A stretch of DNA of 64,000 bases from assembly GCA_014338405.1 (NCBI GenBank), contig JTDE01000126.1:181026-245025 (forward strand). Reading direction: 5' to 3'. Under the pieces are notes generated by a model that made no database searches, was not told the origin of the DNA, and saw only the letters and a list, made by a program, of their open reading frames with translations. Position numbers and translations under genes: made by a program. The DNA is from Paragonimus skrjabini miyazakii (taxonomy: Eukaryota; Platyhelminthes; Trematoda; Plagiorchiida; Troglotrematidae). Each line of letters opens with the position of its first letter. Position 1 is the first letter of the stretch. Positions 13,810-25,252 of this stretch are shown piece by piece.

Positions 13810-13916
13810 AGCGCCGGTGTTCATACACCAACACTTGAAAGTCAGGTGAGCGGAGCGCTTCTGGGACATGACACTGATCTAGTTAGGTTTGTTGTTCATG
13901 CAAGAGCACCGGCGCT
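13810..13916. repeat. Inverted repeat with perfect 10-bp ends
   Basis: AGCGCCGGTG at 13810-13819 is exactly complementary to CACCGGCGCT at 13907-13916. The adjoining bases inward are partly complementary as well (CATACACCAAC against GTTGTTCATG). The arms are GC-rich in an otherwise AT-rich setting. It could be a small foldback element or a structured RNA. No target-site duplication was established. Confidence 0.6.
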
Positions 13917-14209
13917 AACTTATAAACTACGTTTGGTAACCCATCATGCCATCGGAATGTAACTAGGGGATAAACTACGCTACAACTTCATCGATCCAAA
14001 GTTTGGCTCATTCCTACAATTCACCCAATAGTGTTGCTTGTTGAAATGCAAATTTAGCATATTTCGATGATTCTTCCGCACATCAGTCGTTATTCTGTAA
14101 GTCATCACAATTAATTTCATTCAATTCTTCAGTACATGTTTTTACAACCAAACGCAAGATCGACGATCCTTTCAGTGTGTATGAAAAGTGTTATAACTCC
14201 ATTGCATGT

Positions 14210-14812
14210 ATCATATTGATACAGATGCGACCAGTTGATAACGGGCACTCGGAACGATTTATCACCAGAAATATGATAAGAATACCGCTTAAATCTGAAG
14301 TGCATGACGTAAAACGTGCGTTTATGCGGGTGCCGTTCAAAGGTGACAATGCCGCAAAGTGTGTGACAAATAGACTCAGCCAGACAATCAGCAGAACCTA
14401 TGCTACAGCTGAACTCCGTATTCAATTATCCACATCCCCAATTCTCAGGTTTCACAACAAAGACAGAGTGACAGTTCAGACCTAATTCGTGTGTACCTAC
14501 TCATTCACTCGTTCTTGTTGAGCAAGTTATATCGGTCGTGCCTCAAGACAGCTTTTGAAACGAATCCGAGAACACCATCCACGGTGGTTGGGGCACGGGG
14601 AATCAAGATCGTTCAACAACGTTTTCATTGCTAATCTTTATGACGGCGGGCATCGGGTGAAAACTGATCAGGTTTTCAAAGTGGTATATCGCATACCAGA
14701 CAACCCATCAAAAGCGGTCTGCCGAGGACATTGGACTCAGGCTGCTTGACCCGGCATTATGCAACAAAAAAGGGTTTATTCAGGTGCTGCACATACCATG
14801 GTCAAAAATCCA
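14210..14812 (+). mobile_element. Penelope-like element, decayed C-terminal end with GIY-YIG nuclease
   Basis: One frame from about 14219 to 14749 carries hallmarks of a PLE polyprotein end. First comes a thumb-region segment NGHSERFITRNM, corresponding to the family's NGYPERFI-type motif. The conserved RVPFKGDNAAKCVTNRL follows, then SRTYATAEL. Next is the GIY-YIG nuclease start (SYIGRASRQL) and KRIREHHPRWL. The end reads DGGHRVKTDQVFKVVYRIP. After a frame shift, 14751-14810 gives PALCNKKGFIQVLHIPWSK, matching the usual PLE terminus. Two in-frame stops interrupt it: TAA at 14483-14485, and a TGA at 14513-14515 exactly where a conserved Gly is expected before ASYIGR. The RT palm is absent upstream. 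This is a dead copy. Family assignment is from memory of PLE proteins. Confidence 0.88.
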
Positions 14813-15054
14813 TTGGATCGATGGCCAACCTGCGCGGTTAAACCAATGAATAAGCGTGACGTGACTGACCAATCAAGCCATCGCCAAACGACTGACTGGA
14901 CTTAGTTTTTCTGTAATAAGTTTGGTCAATGTCTCGATCTAATTAGATTAACTCCTCATATAATTGTACCGGCCTGAAGATGAATTATAGAAAAATTACG
15001 TTCGCCTTTGTATCTTTATTCCCGCAACAAGTTAACTAGCAAGAAATTGTGATA
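14813..15054. other. Probable 3' noncoding part of the PLE copy and spacer
   Basis: No gene. The stretch CCGGCCTGAAGATGAATTAT near 14970 resembles the CTGAAGATG-type motifs seen near PLE 3' ends. That suggests the element may run to roughly here, but the boundary is not visible. Confidence 0.3.
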
Positions 15055-15300
15055 CATTAGAGCAGATCCATTTGCGAAAAATCGGGACTTCAGCTGGATT
15101 CAGACCAGCGACAGAAACACCATGCCCAAACGCGGCAAGTGCTCTACCAGGTGAGCTACGAAACCAAGCTGGAAGCTCAGAAATTTCACATTTGTACTTA
15201 CTTACCCGCCTAACCAACTGTCATATGGAATCCACCAAATGATGTAGCCGATTGACTGCCAAGCAAGATTTCTCGATATGGGACGCATTGGGATCTCAAA
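15055..15300 (-). mobile_element. Family A element (copy A2), one head
   Basis: On the minus strand the tRNA-like head has A box GTAGCTCACCTGGTAGAGCA at about 15142-15161. Its B-box region reads GCTGGTCTGAATCCAGC, at about 15093-15109. The core lies at higher coordinates and includes CATATGGAATCCACCAAATG (15222-15241), which is shared almost exactly with copy A1. The outer left end aligns with the A-family tail. No second head is visible at the right end, where the sequence diverges after GATTTCTCG. Confidence 0.82.
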
Positions 15301-15606
15301 GTGTTTGCTTCAGACAACACAGATACCCGGACAGGGCAAAGCTACACACTGAAGAGTAAGGGGTTGTTTTTCAATTCGAAAGGCTATTCATGGCTATGCA
15401 CTCAGGTACTACGAGCCAACAGCGATTCCATGACACCATTCTACTGTGTTAGAAAGTTTGAATGTCATCTTCACGTAATTGTTGATGAAGAACGTATTGA
15501 TGAAATGTCGATGGTTTCAACTCAAACTCGACATTCTAACAGTAAACCTAAGACTGTGCTCATGTATAAACCCTACATAAGCACACAGAACGTTACAGTC
15601 AACTGA
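15301..15606 (+). CDS. Open segment, uncertain coding
   Basis: A 101-codon frame begins at the edge of family A copy A2 and ends with TGA at 15604-15606. The second half (for example FECHLHVIVDEERIDEMSMV) is hydrophilic and acidic and could be exonic. The first part overlaps the repeat boundary, which argues that at least the start is accidental. A CAG/GTACTA lies at about 15405 but is a weak splice match. No family recognised. Confidence 0.13.
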   Translation: MFASDNTDTRTGQSYTLKSKGLFFNSKGYSWLCTQVLRANSDSMTPFYCVRKFECHLHVIVDEERIDEMSMVSTQTRHSNSKPKTVLMYKPYISTQNVTVN

Positions 15607-18600
15607 AAGCCTATGTTTGAAATGAAAACTGGTCATTTTGATTATTTTGCACTAATGTCAGTTCATTTCGTTTACTCTACGGCTACTCAGTGAATTTTAA
15701 TGACATGTCTTTACGGACAAGCTATGCCCGCGTTTTTATTAGTAATGAATTGCTACATTCCCCAAATTGCTTGGATCAACTTTGTTCGATCTTGGCTAAA
15801 GGAATAGAAAAAGAATTTAGCAAGTGCTGATCTTTACAACACGACGAATTTGCCGTTATCAAATGCACTGATTTACAAAGCAGAATAGTGTAAACTTTTG
15901 AAATGCATAATTGAAACTTGAATGATTGTTAAACGCGTTGGAAACCCAATTTAAAAGATCACCAGGAGAAACAAAGTGCAAGCGTCGGATCTGAAACTTT
16001 ACCCCCTAAATACGCAATGACGAAAACATGCCGCAGTAATTAATATCGATTGAATTATTTTCCAAAAACTGTCTATCTCTTTGATGCTCATTTCGAAATA
16101 ACTACCCAAAAGTAAATTGCATCCTTCTTTTGAAGGACACAATGACAAAATGGATAAGTATTTTTCAATTCCACTGTTAAAGAGACCCGTGTGCATGTGC
16201 ACAAACAACAGTCAAAACGGTTGAAAGATTGAAAAACGTGTGTTTTACAAGTAATTGCTGAGGCAAAGCCTCTGTGTCTTGTTCTCACACTGTATAATTT
16301 GTAAAAGATTGTAACCAATATTGTACACCGACCACCTATTGAAACCAATTATTGCACGTTTGTGACTGAACTGCTGAACACTACTTCATTCGCCGTGTTG
16401 GAATACTTTGAAAGATATCGTGTTACCGAACAAATAAACCGTACTCACTGGGGCTGAGGAACAAAACAAAAGTATCTTGTTTGGAGCTAAATTTTAGCAA
16501 AATGTTGTTGGCACGCATCAAATAGCGTGATAAAGATAAAAACAACTTGTTCATTGGTGAAACAGCACTGTTGAACAACTGCTAGCAAAAATGTCAGTCA
16601 AGTTTACCTTCATTGGACAGACACATGTTAGTGATTTGGTAGCTGACTGACAAAATCGTAACAGCACATGAAAAAACAGGTACTCCTTAACATACACAGT
16701 TGTACGCCTGACCTATGTTTTGTAAGATTTGTGTTTATCCTTGTATTACGATAATGCAAAATATATGCTCTCGTAAGCGCACGTATATCATGGTGAATGT
16801 GCATATAAAACATGTGGAAAACACAATGAGAAGTGAGAAATACACATATGCACATTGATTTGTATCAAAAGCGAACCAAGGTATAGTTGAATTGCTTCCT
16901 CTCGTTTACACTATTTTGTTTCAATCGCACACACAATGCATCATATACAGCTACAAACGGGAGCAAATTTTGATGAACTGTGTTGGCAGTATTCAGCATA
17001 CACGGCGCACTGCAAAATTTGCACATTCCTGTTCATTCATTCACATACCAACACAAAGTTTCTGGCGTTATACGTAAACAAAATTGTACAGAATCAGTTA
17101 TTTGCACTGCAGTCTGGTACGTCCAAAGAATGTTTTGCACAACCGCATTTATATAAGCTGGTCATACTGTGATAATTCAAATTCACACAGGCAAACATTT
17201 GTGAATACCAGTGCATAGTGGTCTAGTTCCAAAGCACCATCTTTTGATCCTCGTTCTTTCTTTGCGTGTATACAAAATGTAGAGGTGGCAAAACAACGTA
17301 TAACCTCAAAAGGAAATCCGCAAGTTACGTTTGAAGCACTATATGGTCGAGGTGGAAAACAGAAATGGGGTGCAGACGAGAAATTACTGATCGGTTGAGG
17401 AGGGGAAGAATTTACTTTGAACGTTCTGACTTCCAACAGATCGTATTCTAAACACAGGCAGCTGTTCGCACCGTGCACTTGAGAAATGATGCAAATGAAC
17501 ATTTTGAAGATAACGGGATTTCGTCCATCTAGTAAACGCTAAAATAATATGGGCCACATGGAACACGTGTGCGGAAAGCTACCAAGAATAACAAAGTCTT
17601 TAATATATAAATAACAAGAAAACTGTTAACTGTTGCACGAATAAACTGAGCACGTTACTACTTGCGCCGATGTACTCATTAGGCGCAAGCTGTTGTATAC
17701 TATTAATGATGTATATGTAAAGGATAAGATGATTGTTAATAATTTTATACAGCTGATTTTCAACCAATCAGACGACAGTAGGTCTCTAACTTATTTCGGG
17801 AGGCATTACTAAGATAACATTGGTCAGAATTGAACAGACAGCCACCTCTCAGACAACATGATGTCCAGTGGAATGCGATGAGTATGCTTTGCACGCATTT
17901 GCTATTTATAATTCATTTGGTAATATCAGCCTATCTGTAACATTTTCAGGAAAATGATTTACAAATACAATTGTACTTTCTTCTAACTTGAGAAGGTGAA
18001 AACTGATAGGTTTTTAGTGAATCGTCTAATACGCACTGCGTTCCAAATTTACCAAAGGTTTTGGTAGATAAATGGCTACTTACTAGGCCTACTTTTGAAT
18101 GTGAACAAAAAGGCTAGCGTCGCCACTAAGAACGCAAATGAATAAGGATTGAACCGGAAGATCACTTTTGTCTCGAATGTTCTGCCCAAAAGTTAACATT
18201 GTTTTGGCCAGGGAGCAGTTAGTACGTTTGCAATCCATTTGTTATGGATATATATTTTTGTGGTTTTGTCGAGAAAAATGTAACCAACAAGAAAATATTC
18301 CAACATCATTGTTTGTCAAACTGTGATGGAGCATTGGGATGACGGATTTTAAAGAATTTGAGGAAGGTAAATTTTCAGGTTAATTATTATCCTCATCCTA
18401 TAGAGGGATTGAAGTGTGCAGTAGATTAAGGAAATTTTAATTGTTTATTGGTTAGTGTATAGGAATGGGCACATCCAGGATATGTCTCCTCTTGTAGTTC
18501 TCCGCGGCATCTGTTTGACTAATTCTGTCAACATTTTAGAACGTAACAATTGTATATATCGGCATGCTCCTCGACGGATTCTGATTATATTGCTTCTCGT

Positions 18601-19327
18601 TCACGACATATCAGGTTGTAATGAAGTTAACTAAAAATCTTTAAAAAGAATACCATAAGAACGATTATTATTTGGGTGGTAAACATTTTCGAAGGCGCAT
18701 CCACTGTGATCTGTTATAAGAGTCAACTGCTCGACTGATTGGGTTTTTTCGCTATGCATAACGCTATAGGTATTGTCATAGTTTTCTTGGTTCGCACCGT
18801 TATACGTACGGCAATAATCTAGTGGACACCAACCGTCAGATTTTTATTTAGTCAATACTAATGCAATAAGATTGGTAAACTGGTGAAGTAATCTGACGTA
18901 CCTAACATCACCGACAATGTGCACATGTGTCTCTCTGGCCGGCTGTTGCAGAAAGTATAAATTTAGACGACACTTTCTACTTTGTGATAAGCAAGCCATT
19001 CAGAATCATTTCATAATTTATCTTTAAGAATCTCTGACAAACGGCATTAATCTGCAAATGACGTAGCCTACACAGCCAAATTTTGTTGGTGTATATATAA
19101 ACAATGTTTAGGAACAACCTCGATCTAGTTTCACATTTTGCCAGCCTTAAATATATCACCTATCAAGGTGGATCTGGCGTTCTGTACGATATCGGATAGT
19201 TTCGATGTAATCATGTATAGTATTCAGTTCTGTGCGCTCTTTTGTCCTATAAAAAAATATTTATTTTTGTGAAAACTAACGATGAGTACAAATGTAAAAT
19301 TTTCAAACCGGATAAATTACGAGATGA
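15607..19327. other. Mostly no gene; one uncertain minus-strand frame
   Basis: The only notable segment is a minus-strand frame at about 17149-17490. It encodes a Pro/Ser/Cys-rich peptide (NSSPPQPISNFSSAPHFCF) and has an acceptor-like TTTCTCAAG upstream and a GTAAAT inside. No family is recognised and it may be accidental. The rest is AT-rich with nothing identifiable. Confidence 0.45.
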
Positions 19328-19490
19328 AGACCACTCGCCATTGATCGCAGCTGTCCCATTCCCATAGACGTTCCAGTCGGCCCCTTTCGAAAAGAGACAC
19401 TAGACTCAAGTGTCACTTTTGTTAGAGCTCGTGGCGTGGCCGAGACAAGAACTCTGGCCAGGGCCGAGTTGACCACAGCGCCATAGATCT
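19328..19490 (-). mobile_element. Family B SINE (copy B1), minus strand
   Basis: Reading the minus strand, TGGCGCTGTGG (A box) begins at about 19483. A damaged B box follows, then the B body GAGCTCTAAC and CTTTTCGAAAGGGGCCGACT. It ends in GGGACAGCTGCGATCAATGG. It matches copy B3 closely apart from a deletion between the head and GAGCTC. It lies head-to-head with B2, about 165 bp away. Confidence 0.85.
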
Positions 19491-19654
19491 CTCATTAGGC
19501 CCGGCTGAATCATCATGTGTAAAAGTCAGCCATATCCATTCGTAAACCACAGTTCAAAATACAGCTCAAAAACCTACTCAAAATGTCGTTCAGCTCACCC
19601 GTAAACGTGGCTGAATGTTTTTATGTTCAATGATGCAGTCATGCTTACTCCAAG

Positions 19655-19785
19655 AATTCTGGTCTCAGCCGTAGCAAGAGCATACACTACTGACGAGCTG
19701 TGGCGGAATCGAAATTCGAATCGGGTGCTTCTTTTAAAATGGGGCTGACTAGAATGTCTAAGGGTTTGCAACAGTTTTCAACAAC
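19655..19785 (+). mobile_element. Family B SINE (copy B2), 5' truncated
   Basis: The segment carries CTCAGCCGTAGCAAGAGCAT followed by ACACTACTGACGAGCTGTGG and a diverged body (GGGGCTGACTAGAATGTCTA). This is the same order as in copy B3. The tRNA-like A box is missing, so the copy is 5' truncated or eroded. It is inverted relative to B1. Confidence 0.7.
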
Positions 19786-21382
19786 TGAGATGATGTGAAA
19801 GATAGACGCATCAGAAATAATAACCTACTACTCCTCAGAAACTTAACAGAAAATGCGGAACGTAAGATTATTTTTCTCTACCATTCTTTCTGAATATATA
19901 CACATATACTTTGCTGACCCACAACTCATGCTAGAGCACATAATGACAGATATTTTCCATAGCATCTTGGAATGGCTTATGCAGCGTCGATTACAATAAC
20001 TATTTAACATTCGTTGGTGCAACTCTGTGTAAATTAATGTTTACGCTTTGATAAGTAGAGTATATTGCGTCCTGTTAGTGCATATGAGCAGACTGTAAGC
20101 GTCGATGGTCGTTGAGAAACACATGAATCATTTTAGTTTGTAAACGTGTATAGCTTTGTGAGTAAATTGTTGCCACATAACTGGCGCGGAAACAGCCAAA
20201 GAGGAAATCTTTTCCACAGGGTTTGTAGTAACATAGACGATAGAAGTAACTAGATCGGTTAATCCATCTAACTTACGTACTGTACATTTAGGTTTGGTTT
20301 AGACATCACTAGACAGACATGAACCATATACAATCTAAAACCAAGGTTTGCACTCTGTATACCTAGAGTGAGCTAGCCATTTGTGGTGTACCACGGTTAT
20401 CATAATGTGTTTTACTATTATTTGTGGTACAAATTCCAACACTGTTATGTACACAGAATAGTTGTTAAACTGGTGACCAGAAGGAAAATGGATTAGTTCA
20501 AAACACGAAGTTTGCAACTCCGGGACTTATTTGAACTGGCAATACTAAACTTGAATAAGCCGAAACAGACGTTTCTGTTTGATTGCAAACATCAAGTGTG
20601 TCTAGCAAATATATGAAAAAGTGAGCCAACGAAACACAGTCCATATGAAATAACACAGTTCCCGGTAAACATGAACGCTGCCAAATACTAAACTACTCAC
20701 GTTACTTTAAGTCAGGCTGATGGAACTGGTGTTAGTCAAGTGCCCGAGAAGAAGCTAATTTAAGCGGTCTGATGAATATTGTCATGTTCGAATATATATG
20801 TGAACAATACCAAAGCGCCTGCTCAGAGATAAAGCGACTTATTGTCTTTCCTTTACTTGTCTGGAAAAAGTTAAGCATAACATAAGATTACGCGGGTGTA
20901 CTTGAAAACACAAGTACAAAACGTAATGGCCTTTTACATATAACTAAAACGACAACCATTTTTGTTTGGCACACCCAATCAGTGAACATTTATCATGATG
21001 GAATGTACTCCAGCATACTTAAAGTATGTAGACGTTATCTGTTTGACTGATGTTTAATGTAACCTAATTTTTTCAGACACGACTGCTTAACGATGATTGC
21101 TGGAACAAATTTGAACACAGCACATGGAAATTGAAAACATAATCAGACATTGGAAAATTGAAGGGCAGTGCACTTGAGCTCCTTGTCATTGGATTAACGA
21201 TTAAACACTTCATGTCCAAGTTCATTTGGAAGCCTGCGATTTTGCTCAAAAATGAACGCATTACAAAATTAGAACTACCACTTAATCAGTGGTTAATGAT
21301 ATCCTATTTCGGTAAAATTGTTCACACTTGAGTATGGGATGAATTGCAATGATGAGGTCTCTAATTCAGGAAGCTCAAAAGT
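19786..21382. other. No gene seen
   Basis: AT-rich sequence up to the assembly gap; no recognisable feature on either strand. Confidence 0.5.
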
Positions 21383-21482
21383 NNNNNNNNNNNNNNNNNN
21401 NNNNNNNNNNNNNNNNNNNNNNNNNNNNNNNNNNNNNNNNNNNNNNNNNNNNNNNNNNNNNNNNNNNNNNNNNNNNNNNNNN
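21383..21482. other. Assembly gap, 100 N
   Basis: A run of exactly 100 unknown bases. The round number is the usual placeholder for a scaffold join of unknown size, so the true distance and even the adjacency across it are uncertain. Confidence 0.99.
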
Positions 21483-23727
21483 GCAAACGATTGTAATAAT
21501 ACACACATCAAAATCTTGGGTTTCATGAAAATGTTTCTTCTCACCTCATTTGTATAACACATGCAAAAAACAGTTATTTGCTTGCATATAAAATAAAAAA
21601 CCAGAATGTGGAGAGTGGAACGACTTTAGAACATCAGACCTGAAGAGTAAAACAACAGTAACAATCAAGTGATGCTGAAACCATTGAAATGTATAATGTC
21701 TTAAGACAACACATTTACTTTCAGTAGTATGACGCTTGTTCAGTATTTTAACTCGTGTTCGAATTGGTTTTATTTCCCGAACAATACTAAGCTTATAGAA
21801 ACGTGAATAAATATCTACATGTGGCAGTTAGTCATCCTCCGACGGTTAAGTTCTTAATATAAATTCTATATTAATCGTGACTACTATTTATGCGTTATTG
21901 TATTATTTACCAATTAATGAACACCGTAAATTAGTTAGGGACCGTGTGGTCCCAGTAAATCGGACACGTTGGCGTCCAATTATACGTGATATCTCGTTAA
22001 CCATTTCATCAGGATGGGAAAAAATTCAGTTTTGCGGTTTGTTAATGTTTGATTTACGTTTGATATTGTCATTCTCGACTACAGTAATTGTGAAAATCAG
22101 TTACGAAAAACATCTGAGTGGGTAGTTATACATTTAGGCAAGTTCTTACATGATTCCTGTCGAATATATTTGATGCATTTTCTGAAACACATCTGTGAGA
22201 TACTTACTGGAAGAGCATAACTGCGCAGAGGTTAGCAGCCGCAGGATCCACAAGTTCAGTGGCGCCTGAACCTATGAGGTTCATACAAGATGTGGTTACA
22301 CAAAAACATATCTAATTACCGGACAACAAGGACCATTTAAATTCATCAGCCAACGTAAAAACTAGTCATTTCAGCTTACTGGCTTTATATGATATTTATT
22401 TCGTAAAAGCTGATGTAATGATATGTATAATCAACTATTTGTCTAGTGCATAGTACCCGCTTGCTTTACGGAAGACGTTAATGAAAAAAATCTGGTGATA
22501 GTGGGAGTAAAGTCCATTAAATTCGCTTACAAATCTAATCAACTTCATAAGTGTAACAATTTATAACTTCGTGACCTGCTAGGTCTGGTTATGTAGAAAC
22601 AACGTTGCAACAACGGCACAGGTTTCCTTGAAAACAAGCGGCACATTCTACAAATTCAAGCCTACATACTTTAGTGTAAACGTAAATTTAATTTTATCAT
22701 TTTCGTACAGCAAATGTATGGCGTACTTTAGGAACTGTTGACATTTCGATTATTTCATTCCAGTGTCTAAACTAAGACAATTAACACAACATTAAAGTAT
22801 AATGCAAATGGCTTAATAGTGTTCAAAATGATTTTTTGTTTACTGGTTATTGGCAGTAACTTCTGCTTATGACCTATGTTTATGTGAGGTTCCATGTGTA
22901 TATTTATTAACATAAACGTTTTCATGAAGCGATTGAAGATTCGTTAAAATATGGACATTCCGTGAATCCTACGTCCACTCTGTGGTCATACAATCTCTCA
23001 GAATTAGCTTGTCTGACTAATGAGATATGATGATTTGGTCAAATATATTCTAGTGTCCAGAAAGCAGCAGCCAACATGTTTAATTTGCTCGTAGGTGGAC
23101 CGCAGTTTAACAGTTGAGGATCCAAACGAAAGATAAACCCGCTGCTAATGTTATCTACGGAAACAAATCAATCAAGACCTCTCCATTAATGCAGTGGATG
23201 CGATCAGTCAAAGGTACTGCCCAATTGTTAACGTGACATGCATGGTTTAATCGGTCTAAATTATCAGACAAGAGTGTACGTTTTATTAAGTTGTTTAGTT
23301 GTGCAGGAATGCTTGCTAGTGTGTTTGACACAAGGCAGTTTAGAGAATATATTTTTATTAAAGACACATTTTCTGGTTTATGTTTTAGAAAATGTCGTTA
23401 GGTAACGTCCGTTGGCTCTTGTAGTTTAATACGTGTTTTGCATTTTCCAACGTATGTTCTCATATATGAGGCTCATTTTAAAAGTTAGTGATTATTATTG
23501 AAACATATGTGAAGTTCTTGAAGTTTCACTATCAGTATTCCCTGGGGCTTGTGTGGTTTTAGATAGCACATTAAAACACAACAGTATGAAACATTTCAAT
23601 GAAGCATCAGTCGTATGAACAAAACATTCCATTCTAACTTCCACCTTATTTATTCAGGTTTGCTAGATCAGTTTTTGTTCTATAAATTATGAAGCGTTTA
23701 ATCACAGTCTAAATTCATTAGTATCTT
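21483..23727. other. No gene seen
   Basis: AT-rich sequence with only short chance frames, for example at 21877-22125 on the plus strand. Nothing identifiable. Confidence 0.5.
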
Positions 23728-24279
23728 TCAAATCGATGAGTCTGTTTCTTTTCTCCACGCACATCTCCTTCGTGTCGCAAAATAAACAAAATATCGAAAA
23801 GAGTCTGAACTAATTTCACCAAGGCTATCATTATTTGAACTTTTATTTACAGCACACGTGTGTTGTTTCTTTCCATAACTGTTACGCTGCTTCTGTGTGA
23901 TTACCCGTCGATAGATGAGCAGACTGTTAGCACGAAACGTAATTTCGCAATTTGAGCCTTCCTGTTTTCCTTCAACCATTCAAACTAACAGTTGGAACAT
24001 TTGAATTTAATGTGCTTGGCACAGAACCATATTTTTTCAAAGCTTCCCAAAAGTCGCTTTCATAAATATTAATCGTTTCCTATAATTTGCAACATTTACA
24101 CTAAGAAGCACGGAAGTACGTCGGTCGAACATCGAGAAACTGACGGTTTGGTCATCATAACTTGTACAGATAATGGAAGCTGTCAGCCACAAATGTTTGC
24201 ATTTAATGGGTTCAATAAATCCTTCAGGATGACTATTCCATCGACGTTGTTCCATCGAGCTCACAGAAGCCCCACTCAT
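23728..24279 (-). CDS. Two in-frame open segments, possibly WD40-like
   Basis: Two minus-strand frames (24037-24279 and 23728-23979) lie in the same phase, separated by three stops within about 55 bp. The first contains IICTSYDDQTVSFSMFDRRT, which resembles the end of a WD40 blade (a D-x-T-V strand followed by FD-R). A possible acceptor GGCTTCTGTGAG precedes it. The second is hydrophilic and basic (ITQKQRNSYGKKQHTC). This could be two exons with a short intron, a decayed gene, or coincidence. The WD40 likeness rests on a single short stretch. Confidence 0.18.
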
Positions 24280-24786
24280 TTGCTACCGGACTATAATGAA
24301 CCTCTCAGAGGTGTTGCTTAAAAAACAACTTTTGCATGAAGATGAAAGGGAATGGTGTGCATAGCAAAACCGTTAGAGTTAATCCTTGTCAAAGTATAGG
24401 ACGGATCTAACTTGTGATCAGTGCAACGCCAACGTGTGGTACTGGTTTCACTCCGTATTAAATGGTCCATCCAAAAGGACAGATATCAGCCCTGTTCGCC
24501 AACTTGTCCTGTACAAATATGTCGCACTGTGGAACAATTATAGCATTAACCGTAATTGATAAACCACACAATCTACGTGACAACTGGAATAGCAGGTTCA
24601 TAAAAATTCCCACATAATTTTCACCGCCTGTTTTAGGTTTTCCTCGTATATCGTTAGATAAACAATGTCACCTGTCTATGTACTTCGACAAGCATGATTG
24701 AAAGAGAAGTTTCTAACACGTTCTCGGATAAAATAAAGTTATTTTCTGCAACAAAGTTTGCCTAGAATACGCACGACATAGGAAGA

Positions 24787-24984
24787 ATGCCTCAATTAAA
24801 TCTACGTTATGCACCATCTCTATTGGTCCAGATAGCACATTTGCCAAACCAAGTGTCTCATACAACGCGATGCCTGCTGGGCTCTCGTGATGTGGCTACC
24901 TGGGAAGTAAAAATAGTGCCAGAGCACTGCACGACCAGTTTTTCCAAGAAACCTAATGTTGACATAATTACCTTCGAAGTGTAA
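24787..24984 (+). CDS. Possible terminal exon, unknown protein
   Basis: A 65-codon plus-strand frame starts at ATG 24787 and ends with TAA at 24982-24984. An acceptor-like GCACGACATAG lies seven bases before the ATG. The peptide begins MPQLNLRYAPSLLVQIAHLP and contains two Cys with a Trp between them (CLLGSRDVATWEVKIVPEHC). The residue mix is compatible with a beta-sandwich domain, but there is no clear family match. Confidence 0.18.
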   Translation: MPQLNLRYAPSLLVQIAHLPNQVSHTTRCLLGSRDVATWEVKIVPEHCTTSFSKKPNVDIITFEV

Positions 24985-25223
24985 GCCGTCTGCAAGAAGC
25001 GCTCGCCATCAGTGGAACGTGCTGCGCAATCACTGAAGTCTGCGTTGGTTTCTTATCGTGTTTCATACAGATAATCCCTGGTTCTCAGTAGGAACGGTTG
25101 TTGATGCCTTGAATAATTGATTTTCAATAGGCTTGTACGCCACTTTAAAGCCAACCACATATGACCGTGAATTAGACCGTCTGAGTTAGTTTTTGGTCAG
25201 TTAGAATCGGTACGAAAATTGTG

Positions 25224-25252
25224 GTGATATACTATTGTTGTGATATACTATT
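25224..25252. repeat. Short 16-bp-period direct repeat
   Basis: GTGATATACTATT occurs at 25224-25236 and again at 25240-25252. This is a minor local duplication with no inferred role. Confidence 0.7.

Noticed and set aside
21293..21562. Frames spanning the N run on both strands
   Set aside because: Their length comes from the unknown bases and carries no coding information.
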